Shown piece after piece: positions 8,435-17,744 of a stretch of 54,508 nt of DNA (the stretch's first letter is position 1; every line of letters begins with the position of its first letter). This DNA is from Vannielia litorea. Its GTDB lineage: Bacteria > Pseudomonadota > Alphaproteobacteria > Rhodobacterales > Rhodobacteraceae. Below the pieces are notes generated by a model. That model was not told the origin of the DNA. It saw only the letters and a list, made by a program, of their open reading frames with translations, and made no database searches. Location: contig NZ_QTNQ01000022.1 of NCBI RefSeq assembly GCF_018424695.1, positions 1 to 54,508 of the forward strand, written 5' to 3'. The position numbers were made by a program, and so were the translations under genes.

Positions 8435-10033
8435 ATGCTCGACAATCGCCCAACCCTGCCCCCTGAAATCGCCCGCCGCCGGACCTTTGCGATCATCTCG
8501 CACCCCGACGCCGGCAAGACGACCCTGACCGAGAAGTTCCTGCTTTATGGCGGCGCGATCCAGATGGCAGGCCAGGTCCGGGCCAAGGGGGAAGCGCGGC
8601 GCACGCGATCGGACTTCATGCAGATGGAGAAGGATCGGGGCATCTCGGTCTCCGCCTCCGCCATGTCGTTTGATTACGGCAAGTTCCGCTTCAACCTTGT
8701 CGACACGCCCGGCCACAGCGACTTCTCCGAAGACACCTACCGCACCCTGACGGCGGTGGATGCTGCGATCATGGTGATCGACGGCGCCAAGGGCGTTGAG
8801 AGCCAGACGCAAAAGCTCTTCGAAGTCTGCCGGTTGCGCGACCTGCCGATCCTGACCTTCTGTAACAAGATGGACCGCGAGAGCCGCGACACCTTCGAGA
8901 TCATCGACGAAATCCAGGAGATGCTGGCGATTGACGTCACGCCCGCCTCCTGGCCCATCGGCGTTGGCCGCGAGTTTCTCGGCTGCTACGACATGATCCA
9001 CAACCGGCTGGAACTGATGGACAGGGCCGACCGCAACAAGGTGGCCGAGAGCATCAAAATCGAAGGGCTGGATGACCCCAAGCTGGCCGAGCACATCCCT
9101 GCCGACTTGCTGGAAAAGCTGCTCGAAGAGGTCGAGATGGCCTCTGAACTGCTCCCCAAGCTCGACCCGCAGGCGCTGGCCGAGGGCACGCTCACCCCCA
9201 TCTGGTTCGGCTCCGCGATCAACTCCTTCGGCGTGAAAGAGCTGATGGACGGCATCGCCGAATACGGCCCCGAGCCGCAGCCACAAAGCGCCGAACCGCG
9301 CCAGATTTCGCCCGAGGAAACAAAGGTTTCCGGCTTCGTCTTCAAGGTCCAGGCCAACATGGACCCAAAGCACCGCGACCGGGTGGCCTTTCTCCGCCTC
9401 GCCTCCGGCCACTTCCAGCGCGGCATGAAGCTGACCCATGTGCGCACCAAGAAGCCGATGGCCGTGAGCAGCCCGGTGCTGTTCCTCGCCTCCGACCGCG
9501 AGCTGGCCGAAGAGGCCTGGGCCGGCGATATCATCGGCATCCCCAACCACGGCCAGTTGCGCATCGGCGACACGCTGACCGAAGGCGAGGCGCTGAAGGT
9601 CACCGGCATCCCCTCCTTCGCGCCCGAGCTCCTGCAAAACTGCCGCGCGGGCGACCCGCTCAAGGCCAAGCACCTCGACAAGGCGCTGATGCAATTCGCC
9701 GAGGAAGGCGCGGCCAAGGTGTTCAAACCCACCTTCGGCTCGGGCTTCATCGTCGGCGTCGTCGGCCAGCTTCAATTCGAGGTTCTGGCGAGCCGGATCG
9801 AGATGGAATACGGCCTGCCGGTGCGCTTCGAGCCCTCGCAATTCACCTCCGCCCGCTGGGTCTCCGGCCCGAAGGAGGCGGTAGAAAAATTCGCCGCCGC
9901 CAACAAGCAGCACATGGGCGAAGACAACGATGGCGACCTCGTCTACCTCACCCGCCTTCAGTGGGATATCGACCGCGTTGAGCGCGATTATCCGGACGTG
10001 GCGCTCACCGCGACCAAGGAAATGATGGTCTGA
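8435..10033 (+). CDS. prfC: Peptide chain release factor 3 (RF3)
   Basis: A 532-residue translational GTPase that removes RF1/RF2 from the ribosome after peptide release. G1 SHPDAGKTT (22-30), the switch I region (RRTRSDFMQMEKDRGISVSA), G3 VDTPGHSDF and G4 CNKMDRE are all present, and RF3-specific C-terminal blocks follow (FKPTFGSGFIVGVVGQLQFE). Length is normal for the family. It is probably monocistronic, with unrecognised genes on both sides. Confidence 0.97.
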   Translation: MLDNRPTLPPEIARRRTFAIISHPDAGKTTLTEKFLLYGGAIQMAGQVRAKGEARRTRSDFMQMEKDRGISVSASAMSFDYGKFRFNLVDTPGHSDFSEDTYRTLTAVDAAIMVIDGAKGVESQTQKLFEVCRLRDLPILTFCNKMDRESRDTFEIIDEIQEMLAIDVTPASWPIGVGREFLGCYDMIHNRLELMDRADRNKVAESIKIEGLDDPKLAEHIPADLLEKLLEEVEMASELLPKLDPQALAEGTLTPIWFGSAINSFGVKELMDGIAEYGPEPQPQSAEPRQISPEETKVSGFVFKVQANMDPKHRDRVAFLRLASGHFQRGMKLTHVRTKKPMAVSSPVLFLASDRELAEEAWAGDIIGIPNHGQLRIGDTLTEGEALKVTGIPSFAPELLQNCRAGDPLKAKHLDKALMQFAEEGAAKVFKPTFGSGFIVGVVGQLQFEVLASRIEMEYGLPVRFEPSQFTSARWVSGPKEAVEKFAAANKQHMGEDNDGDLVYLTRLQWDIDRVERDYPDVALTATKEMMV

Positions 10034-10070
10034 CGGGTTGATCCGTAGCCGATTTTGCTTAGTTTGTTGA

Positions 10071-10092
10071 CGCGATGTCATGTGACATCGCG
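10071..10092. promoter_or_regulatory. Perfect 22-bp dyad (possible operator)
   Basis: CGCGATGTCA-TG-TGACATCGCG is a perfect inverted repeat with 10-bp arms and a 2-bp centre, 38 bp after the prfC stop and 140 bp before the gene at 10233. The tiny loop and lack of a following T-run argue against an intrinsic terminator. A TTGACG (10067-10072) overlaps its left edge, so it could be an operator for the downstream gene. Confidence 0.55.
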
Positions 10093-10232
10093 AGGTCCGG
10101 ACTGGCGGGGGCCACGGCGGCATTACGGCTGCCATAGCCCCGTATTTGCCCATCCCGGTTCCACTCAGGCGCCCGTTCTCCGCTTTTTCGGTTTATGGGC
10201 CCGCAAGTGATTTGAAATGAAAGGACATTCCC

Positions 10233-10787
10233 ATGAGTTCAGGAATCTGGTTCGGCCTTGCCGGCAGCTTTGGTGGCCACGCACTGATATACGGGCGCAA
10301 TGCCATGTATGGCACCTTCTACTCGCTCGACAGCTACACATCCCACTTTGAGATCGAAAGCATCCGCAACCGCTGGGGCCCGGGCCTCGGCGGCGGGATC
10401 GGCCTCGATTTCTACGTGATCAGCAACGTCCCCGACCCGTGGACGCTGCATGGCCACTCGACCTCGGGGTGGGATTTCAACCTCGCCATCGGCGCCAAGT
10501 GGGGCGGCATCGTGAAGGCGCTTGGCAAGTCCCAGAAGATGGCAAAGGTCATCAAGAAGCTGGCCGACAGCAAGGGGCTGACAGCAGGCGCAATCAAGCA
10601 GGCCTCCAAGATGGACCCGGGCGATTACGCGGAAGTGGCCAAGAAGGCGCGCGAGATCGCCAATAACATGCCCGCCAAGGGCAACAAGCCGTCGCTCATG
10701 AGCGTTGGCATCCCCGTGACGCCGGGACTGGAGATCAGTCTCTTCGCGCAATACGGCACGTGGTCTGTAATGAACGTGGTCAAGTAA
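10233..10787 (+). CDS. Hypothetical Gly-rich protein, unrecognised
   Basis: A 184-residue protein with no recognised family. The N-terminal 90 residues are Gly/aromatic-rich (GLAGSFGGHALIYG, RWGPGLGGGIGLDFYV), then a short Lys/Ala helical segment (about 90-150) and a hydrophobic end (GIPVTPGLEISLFAQYG). There is no cleavable signal peptide or clear membrane helix. A good ribosome binding site (AAAGGA) stands before the ATG, and a stem-loop follows the stop, so this is very likely a real single-gene unit. The alternation of small and aromatic residues suggests beta structure; that is inference only. Confidence 0.65.
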   Translation: MSSGIWFGLAGSFGGHALIYGRNAMYGTFYSLDSYTSHFEIESIRNRWGPGLGGGIGLDFYVISNVPDPWTLHGHSTSGWDFNLAIGAKWGGIVKALGKSQKMAKVIKKLADSKGLTAGAIKQASKMDPGDYAEVAKKAREIANNMPAKGNKPSLMSVGIPVTPGLEISLFAQYGTWSVMNVVK

Positions 10788-10795
10788 CGCGCAAG

Positions 10796-10821
10796 GCCCG
10801 GTGGTCCTTGTGCCACCGGGC
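10796..10821. terminator. Stem-loop between convergent genes
   Basis: GCCCGGTGG (10796-10804) and CCACCGGGC (10813-10821) form a perfect 9-bp stem with an 8-nt loop, right after the stop at 10787 and touching the stop of the convergent gene. A U-tract is missing on both strands, so it may be a weak or bidirectional terminator. Confidence 0.55.
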
Positions 10822-11801
10822 TAGCCCGAAGCGATCACCTGTTCCACCAGTGCCTGGAGCTCGCCGAAATAGCCGCCGCTGCGGGCGGGCTGTGAAGGGT
10901 CGGAGGTAATCGTCACCACCACCGCCGCCTCGGGGCAAACGGCGAGCACCTGCCCGCCGTAGCCCCGCGCCAGCCCGTAGCGCATCCCCTCGGTCTCGCC
11001 CAGAAACCAACCATAGCCGTAGCCCAGCCCTGACCAGGGCGAGCGGGTGCGCGGCAAGAAACTGGCCTCGATCCATTCGGAACTGACGAGCCGTTCGCCC
11101 TCCCATACTCCGCCCGCCCGGATCATCTCGCCAAAGCGCGTAAGACCATCAGGGCTAACGGCCATCTCGTTGCCGCCCAGGTATCGCCCCTGCGGATCGC
11201 GCGTCCAGGCGGGCACCTCGCCCAGCACGGCCCCCAGCCTTTCGCGCATCAGCGCCAGCAGGCTCTTGCCCGCCACCTCTGCCAATACCGCGCCCAGCAC
11301 GTGGGTGGTGCCCGTGGAGTAGAGCATCCGCCCACCCGGCTCCGCCACCATCTCGCGCCCCAGCGCATCGGCCACCCAGTTGCGGCTCGAAACCCAGGCG
11401 CCGTAATTGGCCCCCGATGTGCGCTCAAGGCCCGCGCGAAGCGTGACCAGATCTTCCAACGTGATCGCGCCAACGCCCTCCTCAGCGCCCGAGGGAATCA
11501 AGCCGGGCGCAACCTCTCTCAGCGTCGCCCCCACGCCCGGCACCTCCCCCCGGTCCACCGCGCAGCCCAGCAGGGTGGCCACCAGCGTCTTCGATACCGA
11601 TTTCACATTTGCGGGCCGCGCCACGCCCGGCCCCGCCACCACCTCTTCCACCACCCGCGCGCCGCGGCGCTGCACGATAAGGCTGTGCAACTGTTCGAAA
11701 CCGCGGGCCCGTTCCACCGCCCCTTCCAGCGCGCGGGCAGCATTCGGACGGGCAATGAGCAGGAGGGCGGGGACGGCGAGCAGGGTGCGACGTGTAATCA
11801 T
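10821..11801 (-). CDS. Serine hydrolase, beta-lactamase/AmpC-like family
   Basis: A 326-residue exported serine hydrolase of the beta-lactamase-related/esterase family. The SxxK motif is SVSK (Ser68, Lys71), and the second catalytic motif is YST in MLYSTGTTHVLG. The N-terminus MITRRTLLAVPALLLIA carries twin arginines before a hydrophobic stretch, so export by Tat is plausible. This family includes esterases and D-aminopeptidases as well as beta-lactamases; a resistance role cannot be assumed. It diverges from the alpha/beta hydrolase gene over 102 bp. Confidence 0.85.
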   Translation of the reverse strand: MITRRTLLAVPALLLIARPNAARALEGAVERARGFEQLHSLIVQRRGARVVEEVVAGPGVARPANVKSVSKTLVATLLGCAVDRGEVPGVGATLREVAPGLIPSGAEEGVGAITLEDLVTLRAGLERTSGANYGAWVSSRNWVADALGREMVAEPGGRMLYSTGTTHVLGAVLAEVAGKSLLALMRERLGAVLGEVPAWTRDPQGRYLGGNEMAVSPDGLTRFGEMIRAGGVWEGERLVSSEWIEASFLPRTRSPWSGLGYGYGWFLGETEGMRYGLARGYGGQVLAVCPEAAVVVTITSDPSQPARSGGYFGELQALVEQVIASG

Positions 11802-11903
11802 GCACCCAGATTTGCGGCGCGGAAGCCGCAGGCCAAGAAACCTTTCCGTGAGCGCGTATGCATGGCCCGCGTCCTGGGTAGAATGCAGGGAGGAGACAGA
11901 CAG

Positions 11904-12743
11904 ATGACATTGCTCAACCGCCGCAAAACACTCCTCGGCTTCGCCGCATGGGCCAGCCTGCCTGCCCTGCCCCTGCGTGCGTCCACCCGGGCCGTGCGCG
12001 AGGTCGCCTACGGCCCCCACGCGCTGCAACGCTACGATGCCTACATGCCCGAAGGCGCCAGCGCCGCGCCGCTCGTCGTGTTCCTGCACGGCGGCGGCTG
12101 GGCCTTCGGCGACAAGGCAAATGACACCGTCTGGAAGGCCAAGGCCGCCCATTGGAACGGACGCGGCCTGGGCTTCATCTCGGTCAACACCCGACTCCTG
12201 CCCGAGGCCGACCCGATGCAACAGGCCGCCGACCTCTCCCGCGCGCTGGCCCACGTCCAGCAGAATGCACCGCGCTGGGGAGGCGACCCGAACCGGCTCG
12301 CACTCATGGGCCACTCCGCGGGCGCGCATCTCGTGGCGCTGCTTGGGGCCGATCCGGGCCTTGCCCGTCGCTGGGGCGCGCAGAACTGGCGCGCCACGGT
12401 GGCTTTGGACTCAGCGGTCTATGACACCGAGCGCTACATGGCCCGCAGACCCAGCCGCATCCACAAACGCGCCTTCGGCACCAGCCGCGCCTTCTGGGAA
12501 GACGCATCGCCCTATGCCCGCCTCGGGCCGGGCGCCACGCCCTTCCTCCTCGTGGCCTCAAGCAAACGCCGCGCGGCACTCTCGGCGGCGCGCAACTTCG
12601 CCCGGGCCGCCAAGGCCCGGCAGGTCGAAGCGGAGGTGCTCGAGCTTGACCACTCTCACGCAGCCATCAATTCGACACTGGGGATGAAAGGCCACTACAC
12701 CGAAGCGGTCGATGCCTTCCTGTCCCGCCATGGGGTCGGCTGA
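11904..12743 (+). CDS. Exported alpha/beta hydrolase (esterase/lipase)
   Basis: A 279-residue alpha/beta hydrolase. It has the HGGGW oxyanion-hole motif (62-66), the nucleophile elbow GHSAG with Ser138, and a C-terminal DHSHA that supplies the histidine. The arrangement matches the carboxylesterase/arylformamidase-like (BD-FAE) group. The N-terminus NRRKTLLGFAA looks like a Tat signal. The start follows GGGAGGAGA; a longer open frame upstream overlaps the divergent hydrolase and is not real. Substrate unknown. Confidence 0.88.
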   Translation: MTLLNRRKTLLGFAAWASLPALPLRASTRAVREVAYGPHALQRYDAYMPEGASAAPLVVFLHGGGWAFGDKANDTVWKAKAAHWNGRGLGFISVNTRLLPEADPMQQAADLSRALAHVQQNAPRWGGDPNRLALMGHSAGAHLVALLGADPGLARRWGAQNWRATVALDSAVYDTERYMARRPSRIHKRAFGTSRAFWEDASPYARLGPGATPFLLVASSKRRAALSAARNFARAAKARQVEAEVLELDHSHAAINSTLGMKGHYTEAVDAFLSRHGVG

Positions 12744-12790
12744 TTGACCTCTGCGCAAATCTGCGTTACGCCGCCGGAGCCTGCACGACG

Positions 12791-12808
12791 CGCGTGCGGG
12801 CGCACGCG
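12791..12808. repeat. Dyad in the rhlE leader
   Basis: CGCGTGCG-GG-CGCACGCG, a perfect 8-bp inverted repeat about 60 nt before the helicase start. It could form a stem in the 5' leader of the mRNA or act as a protein site. Confidence 0.45.
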
Positions 12809-12868
12809 GGGCGCCTGATCGTTGCGTCCCAATCCCGCGGGGGCCGTCCCCGCAAGACACGGACGTAC

Positions 12869-14329
12869 ATGACCAAATTTTCCGATCTGAAGCTGGACCC
12901 GAAGGTCCTCAAAGCCGTTGAAGACGCCGGCTACGAAACCCCCACCCCGATCCAGGCCGGCGCCATTCCGCCAGCGCTCGAAGGCCGTGACGTTCTGGGC
13001 ATCGCCCAGACAGGCACCGGCAAGACCGCCAGCTTCACGCTGCCGATGATCTCGCTGCTCAAGCGTGGCCGCGCCCGCGCCCGGATGCCGCGCAGCCTCG
13101 TGCTGGCCCCCACGCGCGAACTCGCCGCCCAGGTGGCCGAGAACTTCGACACCTACGCCCAGCACACGAAGCTCACCAAGGCGCTGCTGATCGGCGGTGT
13201 CAGCTTCGGCGAACAGGACAAGCTGATCGACCGCGGCGTGGACGTGCTCATCGCCACACCTGGCCGCCTGCTCGACCATTTCGAGCGCGGCAAGCTGCTG
13301 CTGACCGGCGTGCAGATCATGGTGGTCGACGAGGCCGACCGGATGCTCGACATGGGGTTCATTCCCGACATCGAGCGTATCTTCCAGCTTACCCCCTTCA
13401 CCCGTCAAACGCTGTTCTTCTCCGCCACCATGGCGCCGGAGATCGAGCGGATCACCAATACCTTCCTCAGCAACCCCGAGAAAATCGAGGTCGCCCGCGC
13501 CGCAACCACCGGCGAGAACATCAAGCAGGGCGTCCTGATGTTCAAACCCTCCCGACGCGATCGCGCGGCCACCGAGAAGCGCAGCATGCTGCGCAAGCTG
13601 ATCGACGGCGAAGGCGAGGCCTGCACCAACGCGATCATTTTCTGCAATCGCAAGGTCGACGTCGATATCGTCGCGAAATCGCTGAAGAAAAACGGCTACA
13701 ACGCGGCCCCCATTCACGGGGATCTCGACCAGTCCCAGCGCATGAAGACGCTGGAAGAGTTCCGCACGGGCACGCTCCAGTTTCTCGTCGCCTCCGACGT
13801 GGCGGCGCGCGGGCTCGATATTCCGGCCGTGTCCCATGTCTTCAACTACGACGTTCCTAGCCACGCCGAAGACTACGTGCACCGCATCGGCCGCACCGGT
13901 CGTGCCGGGCGGTCCGGGGCCGCGCTGATGATCTGCGCACCGATCGACGAGAAGAACCTCGCCGACATCGAGCGCCTCGTGCAAAACGAGATCCCGCGCC
14001 TCGATGCGCCCGAAGGCACACCGGCACCGAAAGCCGATGACGCGGAGGCCGAAGAGAAGCCCAAGCGCAGCCGCAGTCGCTCCCGCCGCAAGCAGGACGA
14101 CGCGGCAGAGGAAAGCCCCGCCGCCGAGGCTGTGAGCGAGGCCGCGCCTGTGCAGGAATCTGAGCAACCCGATGACAGCGAGCCCCGCCGCCGCTCGCGC
14201 GGGGGCCGCGGGCGCAGTGACCGATCCTCCGATCGCGGCAGCAAGACCCCGCAGGGCCTCGGCGATCACCTGCCCGATTTCATCGCCCGCAGCTTCGAAG
14301 ACCGCGCCGAAACGCCCGATCCCGGCTGA
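12869..14329 (+). CDS. rhlE: DEAD-box ATP-dependent RNA helicase, RhlE type
   Basis: A 486-residue RNA helicase. The Q motif (ETPTPIQ), motif I (AQTGTGKT), Ia (PTRELAAQ), II (DEAD in VVDEADRMLD), III (SAT), V (DVAARGLDI) and VI (HRIGRTGRAG) are all present and in order. After about residue 390 comes an acidic/Arg-Ser-rich tail ([19 protein letters not shown]), probably an unstructured RNA-binding extension. The ATG at 12869 begins the conserved part (MTKFSDLKL); no strong ribosome binding site is seen. RhlE helicases act with RNases in RNA turnover and cold response, and rnj lies convergently next door. Confidence 0.93.
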   Translation: MTKFSDLKLDPKVLKAVEDAGYETPTPIQAGAIPPALEGRDVLGIAQTGTGKTASFTLPMISLLKRGRARARMPRSLVLAPTRELAAQVAENFDTYAQHTKLTKALLIGGVSFGEQDKLIDRGVDVLIATPGRLLDHFERGKLLLTGVQIMVVDEADRMLDMGFIPDIERIFQLTPFTRQTLFFSATMAPEIERITNTFLSNPEKIEVARAATTGENIKQGVLMFKPSRRDRAATEKRSMLRKLIDGEGEACTNAIIFCNRKVDVDIVAKSLKKNGYNAAPIHGDLDQSQRMKTLEEFRTGTLQFLVASDVAARGLDIPAVSHVFNYDVPSHAEDYVHRIGRTGRAGRSGAALMICAPIDEKNLADIERLVQNEIPRLDAPEGTPAPKADDAEAEEKPKRSRSRSRRKQDDAAEESPAAEAVSEAAPVQESEQPDDSEPRRRSRGGRGRSDRSSDRGSKTPQGLGDHLPDFIARSFEDRAETPDPG

Positions 14330-14521
14330 CGCAAACGATCACGGGCGGCGCCCAGCGGCCCCGCCCCTCTCTCATTGCTCCTCGAAAATCCCCGCCGGAG
14401 GCCCAAAACGCTTCTGGCGCGCGCTCTCGACATGCCGAACCGCCGAGCGCCGCGCAACCTGCACCGCCACGGGCGCGGGGGCGGTCGGGGTGGGTGGCGG
14501 GAGACCGGCCCCGCGACCGGC

Positions 14522-16189
14522 TCAGCTCAACCGGCTGATCACCACCACGACCTCGGGCTTCTTGCCGATCTCTTCGACGGCGGTCTGCCGCACCACCCGG
14601 CGCAGCCCTTCCTCGATCTTGTCATCGTCGATCAGCACCTTGTCGTCGGCCCGCCCCATGAACCCGTCCGCCGCCGCCTCGATCAGCTCGACCAGCGGAG
14701 CGCGCGAACGTCCGGTTTCCGGCAGGCCGACCAGCTCGGCCCAGGGCTCGCCCAAAGGCTCGTCGTTTTCATCCATGATGAGCGTCAGGAAGACCTGGCC
14801 ATTCAGGGCCACCCGAATGCGGTCACGCACCACACCGTCAAGCGCGCCGATCTTTACCGAACCGTCAAGGTAGGTGCGTCCGGTTTCGACGTATTCCACG
14901 ATCTCGGGCTTTGCCCCGGAAAGATCCACCATCGAGCCGTTCACCGCCACAACCGAAGGGATGCCCTTGGCCTCACCCACCTTGGCATGCTCCCGCAGCA
15001 TCCGGTGCTCGCCATGCATGGGGATAAGCATCTTGGGGTGCATGAGATCATGCATCGCTTCGAGGTCCGGCCGGTTTGCATGGCCGGACACGTGGTAAAG
15101 GTCACTCCGGTCATCGATCACATCCACGCCCATCTCCGAGAAGGCGTTCACGATCCGAAGCACGCCACGCTCGTTGCCCGGGATGGTCTTGGACGAGAAG
15201 AGGAACGTGTCGCCCTCCTTCATCGTCAGACCCAGAAACTTGCCGCGGCTCAGCTGCGCCGACGCCGCCCGCCGCTCGCCCTGAGAGCCGGTCACGATCA
15301 GCATCAGGTTCTCGCGCGGAATGTCGGCAGCCTCTTCCGGCGTTACGGTGTGCGGAAACTTCTCCAACACGCCGGTGTCGATCGCCACAGCCACCATCCG
15401 CTTCATCGCCCGGCCCAGCAGGCAGACCGAACGGCCTGCCTTCGCGCCGGCATCAGCCAGCGTCTTCACCCGCGCCACATTGGAGGCGAAGGTGGTGCAC
15501 ACCACCATGCCTGTGGAGTTTTTCACAAGCTCGGTAATCGCCGGCGGCAGCGTGGCCTCCGAGCGGCCCGGGTGCGGGCTCATGATGTTGGTGCTGTCGC
15601 AGGTCAGCGCCTGCACCCCCGGTTTGGCCACCTCGTTCCAGAGCTCGGGGTCGAAGGGCTCGCCCACCAAAGGGTTTCCGTCGAGCTTGAAATCACCGGT
15701 GTGCACCACCCGCCCCGCCGGGCTGTCAATCACCAGCCCCGAGCTTTCGGGGATCGAATGGCTGACCGGCAGGAAAGACACCTTGAACGGCCCCGCCTCC
15801 ACCGTCTCCGGGTAAGGGCCGACGGCATTCACATGCTCCACGTCCTGGCCCTGCTCATCCATCTTGCGCACGGCAAGGGCGGCGGTGAAGCGGCGGCAAT
15901 AGACCGGCGCGCGCAGATCGGCCCAGAAATGGCCGATGCCGCCCACGTGATCTTCATGGCCGTGGGTGATGAAGATCGCGTCAAGCCGGTCGCGGTTTTC
16001 CTTCAGCCAGGTCATGTCGGGAAAGATCAGGTCCACACCCGGTGTGCCGTCCATGTCGGGGAAGGTCACGCCGAGATCGACAAGGATCAGCCGTTCCTTG
16101 CCCGGCGCCCCGTAGCCATAGACATAGGCGTTCATCCCCACTTCCCCGGCCCCGCCGAGGGGGAGATAGATCAGCCGTTCTTTGCTCAT
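14522..16189 (-). CDS. rnj: Ribonuclease J
   Basis: A 555-residue metallo-beta-lactamase/beta-CASP ribonuclease with 5'-3' exo- and endonuclease activity. The zinc motif HGHEDH is at 76-81, with further ligands in HTGDFK and the late MHGEHR segment; the beta-CASP stretch CDSTN is clear. In alphaproteobacteria RNase J takes part in rRNA and mRNA 5' processing. The start overlaps the coaX stop by 4 nt (ATGA), so it is co-translated at the end of the nuo-birA-coaX unit. Confidence 0.95.
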   Translation of the reverse strand: MSKERLIYLPLGGAGEVGMNAYVYGYGAPGKERLILVDLGVTFPDMDGTPGVDLIFPDMTWLKENRDRLDAIFITHGHEDHVGGIGHFWADLRAPVYCRRFTAALAVRKMDEQGQDVEHVNAVGPYPETVEAGPFKVSFLPVSHSIPESSGLVIDSPAGRVVHTGDFKLDGNPLVGEPFDPELWNEVAKPGVQALTCDSTNIMSPHPGRSEATLPPAITELVKNSTGMVVCTTFASNVARVKTLADAGAKAGRSVCLLGRAMKRMVAVAIDTGVLEKFPHTVTPEEAADIPRENLMLIVTGSQGERRAASAQLSRGKFLGLTMKEGDTFLFSSKTIPGNERGVLRIVNAFSEMGVDVIDDRSDLYHVSGHANRPDLEAMHDLMHPKMLIPMHGEHRMLREHAKVGEAKGIPSVVAVNGSMVDLSGAKPEIVEYVETGRTYLDGSVKIGALDGVVRDRIRVALNGQVFLTLIMDENDEPLGEPWAELVGLPETGRSRAPLVELIEAAADGFMGRADDKVLIDDDKIEEGLRRVVRQTAVEEIGKKPEVVVVISRLS

Positions 16190-16962
16190 TCAGTAAGCCT
16201 CTGGTTATGCGCATGGATCACCGTCAGCCCATGCATTGTCAGATCGTCTTCAAACGCGTCAAAGCGGGCATGGCCCATCTGGAACAGCGGCGCAAGTCCG
16301 CCGGTGGCGATCACCCGCATCTCGCGCCCGTATTCCCCTTTGATCTGGTCGCAAATGCCGTTCACGAGGCCGACGTAGCCCCAGAACACGCCCGATTGCA
16401 TGCAGGCGACCGTGTTGGTGCCAATCACCTTTTCAGGCTTGGTCACATCCACATGAGGCAAGGCGGCGGCGGCCATGTGCAGCGCTTCGAGGGAGAGGTT
16501 GACGCCCGGCGCAATCACCCCGCCCACATAGGCCCCGTCTTCGGCAACCACGTCAAACGTGGTGGCGGTGCCGAAATCCACCACGATCAGGTCGCCCCCG
16601 TGCCGGTCGAAGGCCCCCGCCGTGTTCACCAGCCTGTCCGGCCCCACCGCAACACCCGCGTCAACGCGCGGGGCGACCGGCAGCGCGCACTCCGGCTTGC
16701 CCACCACCATCGGGCGGCAGCTGAAGTAACGGTCGGAGAAGACCCGCAGGTTGAACACCACGCGCGGCACAGTGGAGGAGATTATGACCGAGTCGATGTC
16801 TACATCGACGCAGCGGTGCTCCATCAGCTGGCTGAACCAGACCCAATATTGGTCCGCTGTGCGCTGGTGCTCGGTCGAAGTGCGTAGCGTGGCCACAAAA
16901 CGCGTTCCGTCCCAGATCGAAAACACCGTGTTGGTGTTGCCGCAGTCGATGCAAAGCAGCAT
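16186..16962 (-). CDS. coaX: Type III pantothenate kinase
   Basis: A 258-residue ASKHA-fold kinase that phosphorylates pantothenate, the first step of coenzyme A synthesis. The phosphate motif DCGNTNTVF is at residues 6-14, then VGPDRLVN and DFGTATTFDV, all typical of CoaX. The ATG at 16962 follows GAGAGGGG; the frame is open to 17133, but that part lies in birA. It sits between birA (11-nt gap) and rnj (4-nt overlap). Confidence 0.95.
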   Translation of the reverse strand: MLLCIDCGNTNTVFSIWDGTRFVATLRTSTEHQRTADQYWVWFSQLMEHRCVDVDIDSVIISSTVPRVVFNLRVFSDRYFSCRPMVVGKPECALPVAPRVDAGVAVGPDRLVNTAGAFDRHGGDLIVVDFGTATTFDVVAEDGAYVGGVIAPGVNLSLEALHMAAAALPHVDVTKPEKVIGTNTVACMQSGVFWGYVGLVNGICDQIKGEYGREMRVIATGGLAPLFQMGHARFDAFEDDLTMHGLTVIHAHNQRLTE

Positions 16963-16973
16963 GCCCGCCCCTC

Positions 16974-17744
16974 TCAGAAAAAGACCTCGCCCGCCGCAAT
17001 CCCGCGCAGGCCGGTCTTGGTTTGAAGCTGAAGGTAGCCCATCTCGTCGATGGTTTTGAAGGTGCCGGTCAGCGCCTCTCCGGGCAGCCGCGCAGTGATG
17101 ACCTCGCCCAAGCGCGCCGCCCGGTCGAGCCACGCCCGGCGGATGGGGCCAAAACCATGGGTAGCAAAGCTGGCCTCATGGCGGGCGTAGGCGGGCGCAA
17201 GCACATCGAGGAACTCCTCCGGAGCCACCCGCACCCCCGCTTCCTGAGCCAATGCCACCGGGCGCACCGCAGCGGGCTCGACCTCGCCCACATCGGGCGG
17301 TTCTATCAAATTGACACCAATGCCAATCAACAGCCCGTCCAGCGTGCCATCAGGCCGTGGCCCGAGGCTCTCCAGCAGAATGCCCGCCACCTTGCCACCG
17401 TTCAGCAGCACGTCGTTCGGCCATTTCAGCGAAAGCCCCTCGGGCCGCCCGGTGACAGCGACGAAGGCATCAAACAACGCCAGGGCGGCCACGAAGCTCC
17501 TCTGCGCCGCCGCCTGCGCCGTGCCGGGGTTCGGCAACGCCAGCGTGGCCGTGAAGGCCCCCGCCGGGTTGGCCCAGGGCCGCCCGCGCCGCCCGTGACC
17601 GCCGGTCTGGCGCAGCGCCAGCACCCATGTCGGCCCGGCGTAGCCCGCAAAACCATCGCGGGCCACCGTCATCGTCGAAGGACAGCTCGGAAGAACGATC
17701 CGGCCCGCGTCAGTTGACAAGTGTCGCCGCCGCTGCCGCCGCAT
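16974..17744 (-). CDS. birA: Biotin-[acetyl-CoA-carboxylase] ligase
   Basis: A catalytic-domain-only biotin protein ligase (up to 256 residues, no N-terminal DNA-binding domain, so not expected to act as the bio repressor). [10 protein letters not shown] is the biotinyl-AMP loop and [20 protein letters not shown] the core active site. The start is uncertain: ATG at 17744 overlaps nuoN by 35 nt, TTG at 17720 by 11 nt; neither has a clear ribosome binding site. The likely substrates are the biotin carrier domains of acyl-CoA carboxylases, including the MCC alpha subunit encoded at 43361-45289. It sits after nuoN in the same orientation. Confidence 0.92.
   Translation of the reverse strand: MRRQRRRHLSTDAGRIVLPSCPSTMTVARDGFAGYAGPTWVLALRQTGGHGRRGRPWANPAGAFTATLALPNPGTAQAAAQRSFVAALALFDAFVAVTGRPEGLSLKWPNDVLLNGGKVAGILLESLGPRPDGTLDGLLIGIGVNLIEPPDVGEVEPAAVRPVALAQEAGVRVAPEEFLDVLAPAYARHEASFATHGFGPIRRAWLDRAARLGEVITARLPGEALTGTFKTIDEMGYLQLQTKTGLRGIAAGEVFF

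Noticed and set aside
10071..10092. 22-bp dyad as a prfC terminator
   Set aside because: Two-base loop and no U-tract after the stem; kept as a possible operator instead.
8363..10153. Upstream extension of the minus-strand gene at 8096 across prfC
   Set aside because: Antisense to prfC, no motifs; the real start is the ATG at 8362 with AGGAGAG.
10821..11801. Calling the serine hydrolase an antibiotic-resistance beta-lactamase
   Set aside because: SxxK alone does not separate lactamases from esterases and peptidases, and the second motif is YST rather than the usual YxN.
12695..14269. A 524-codon minus-strand frame over rhlE
   Set aside because: Antisense shadow; all seven helicase motifs are on the plus strand.
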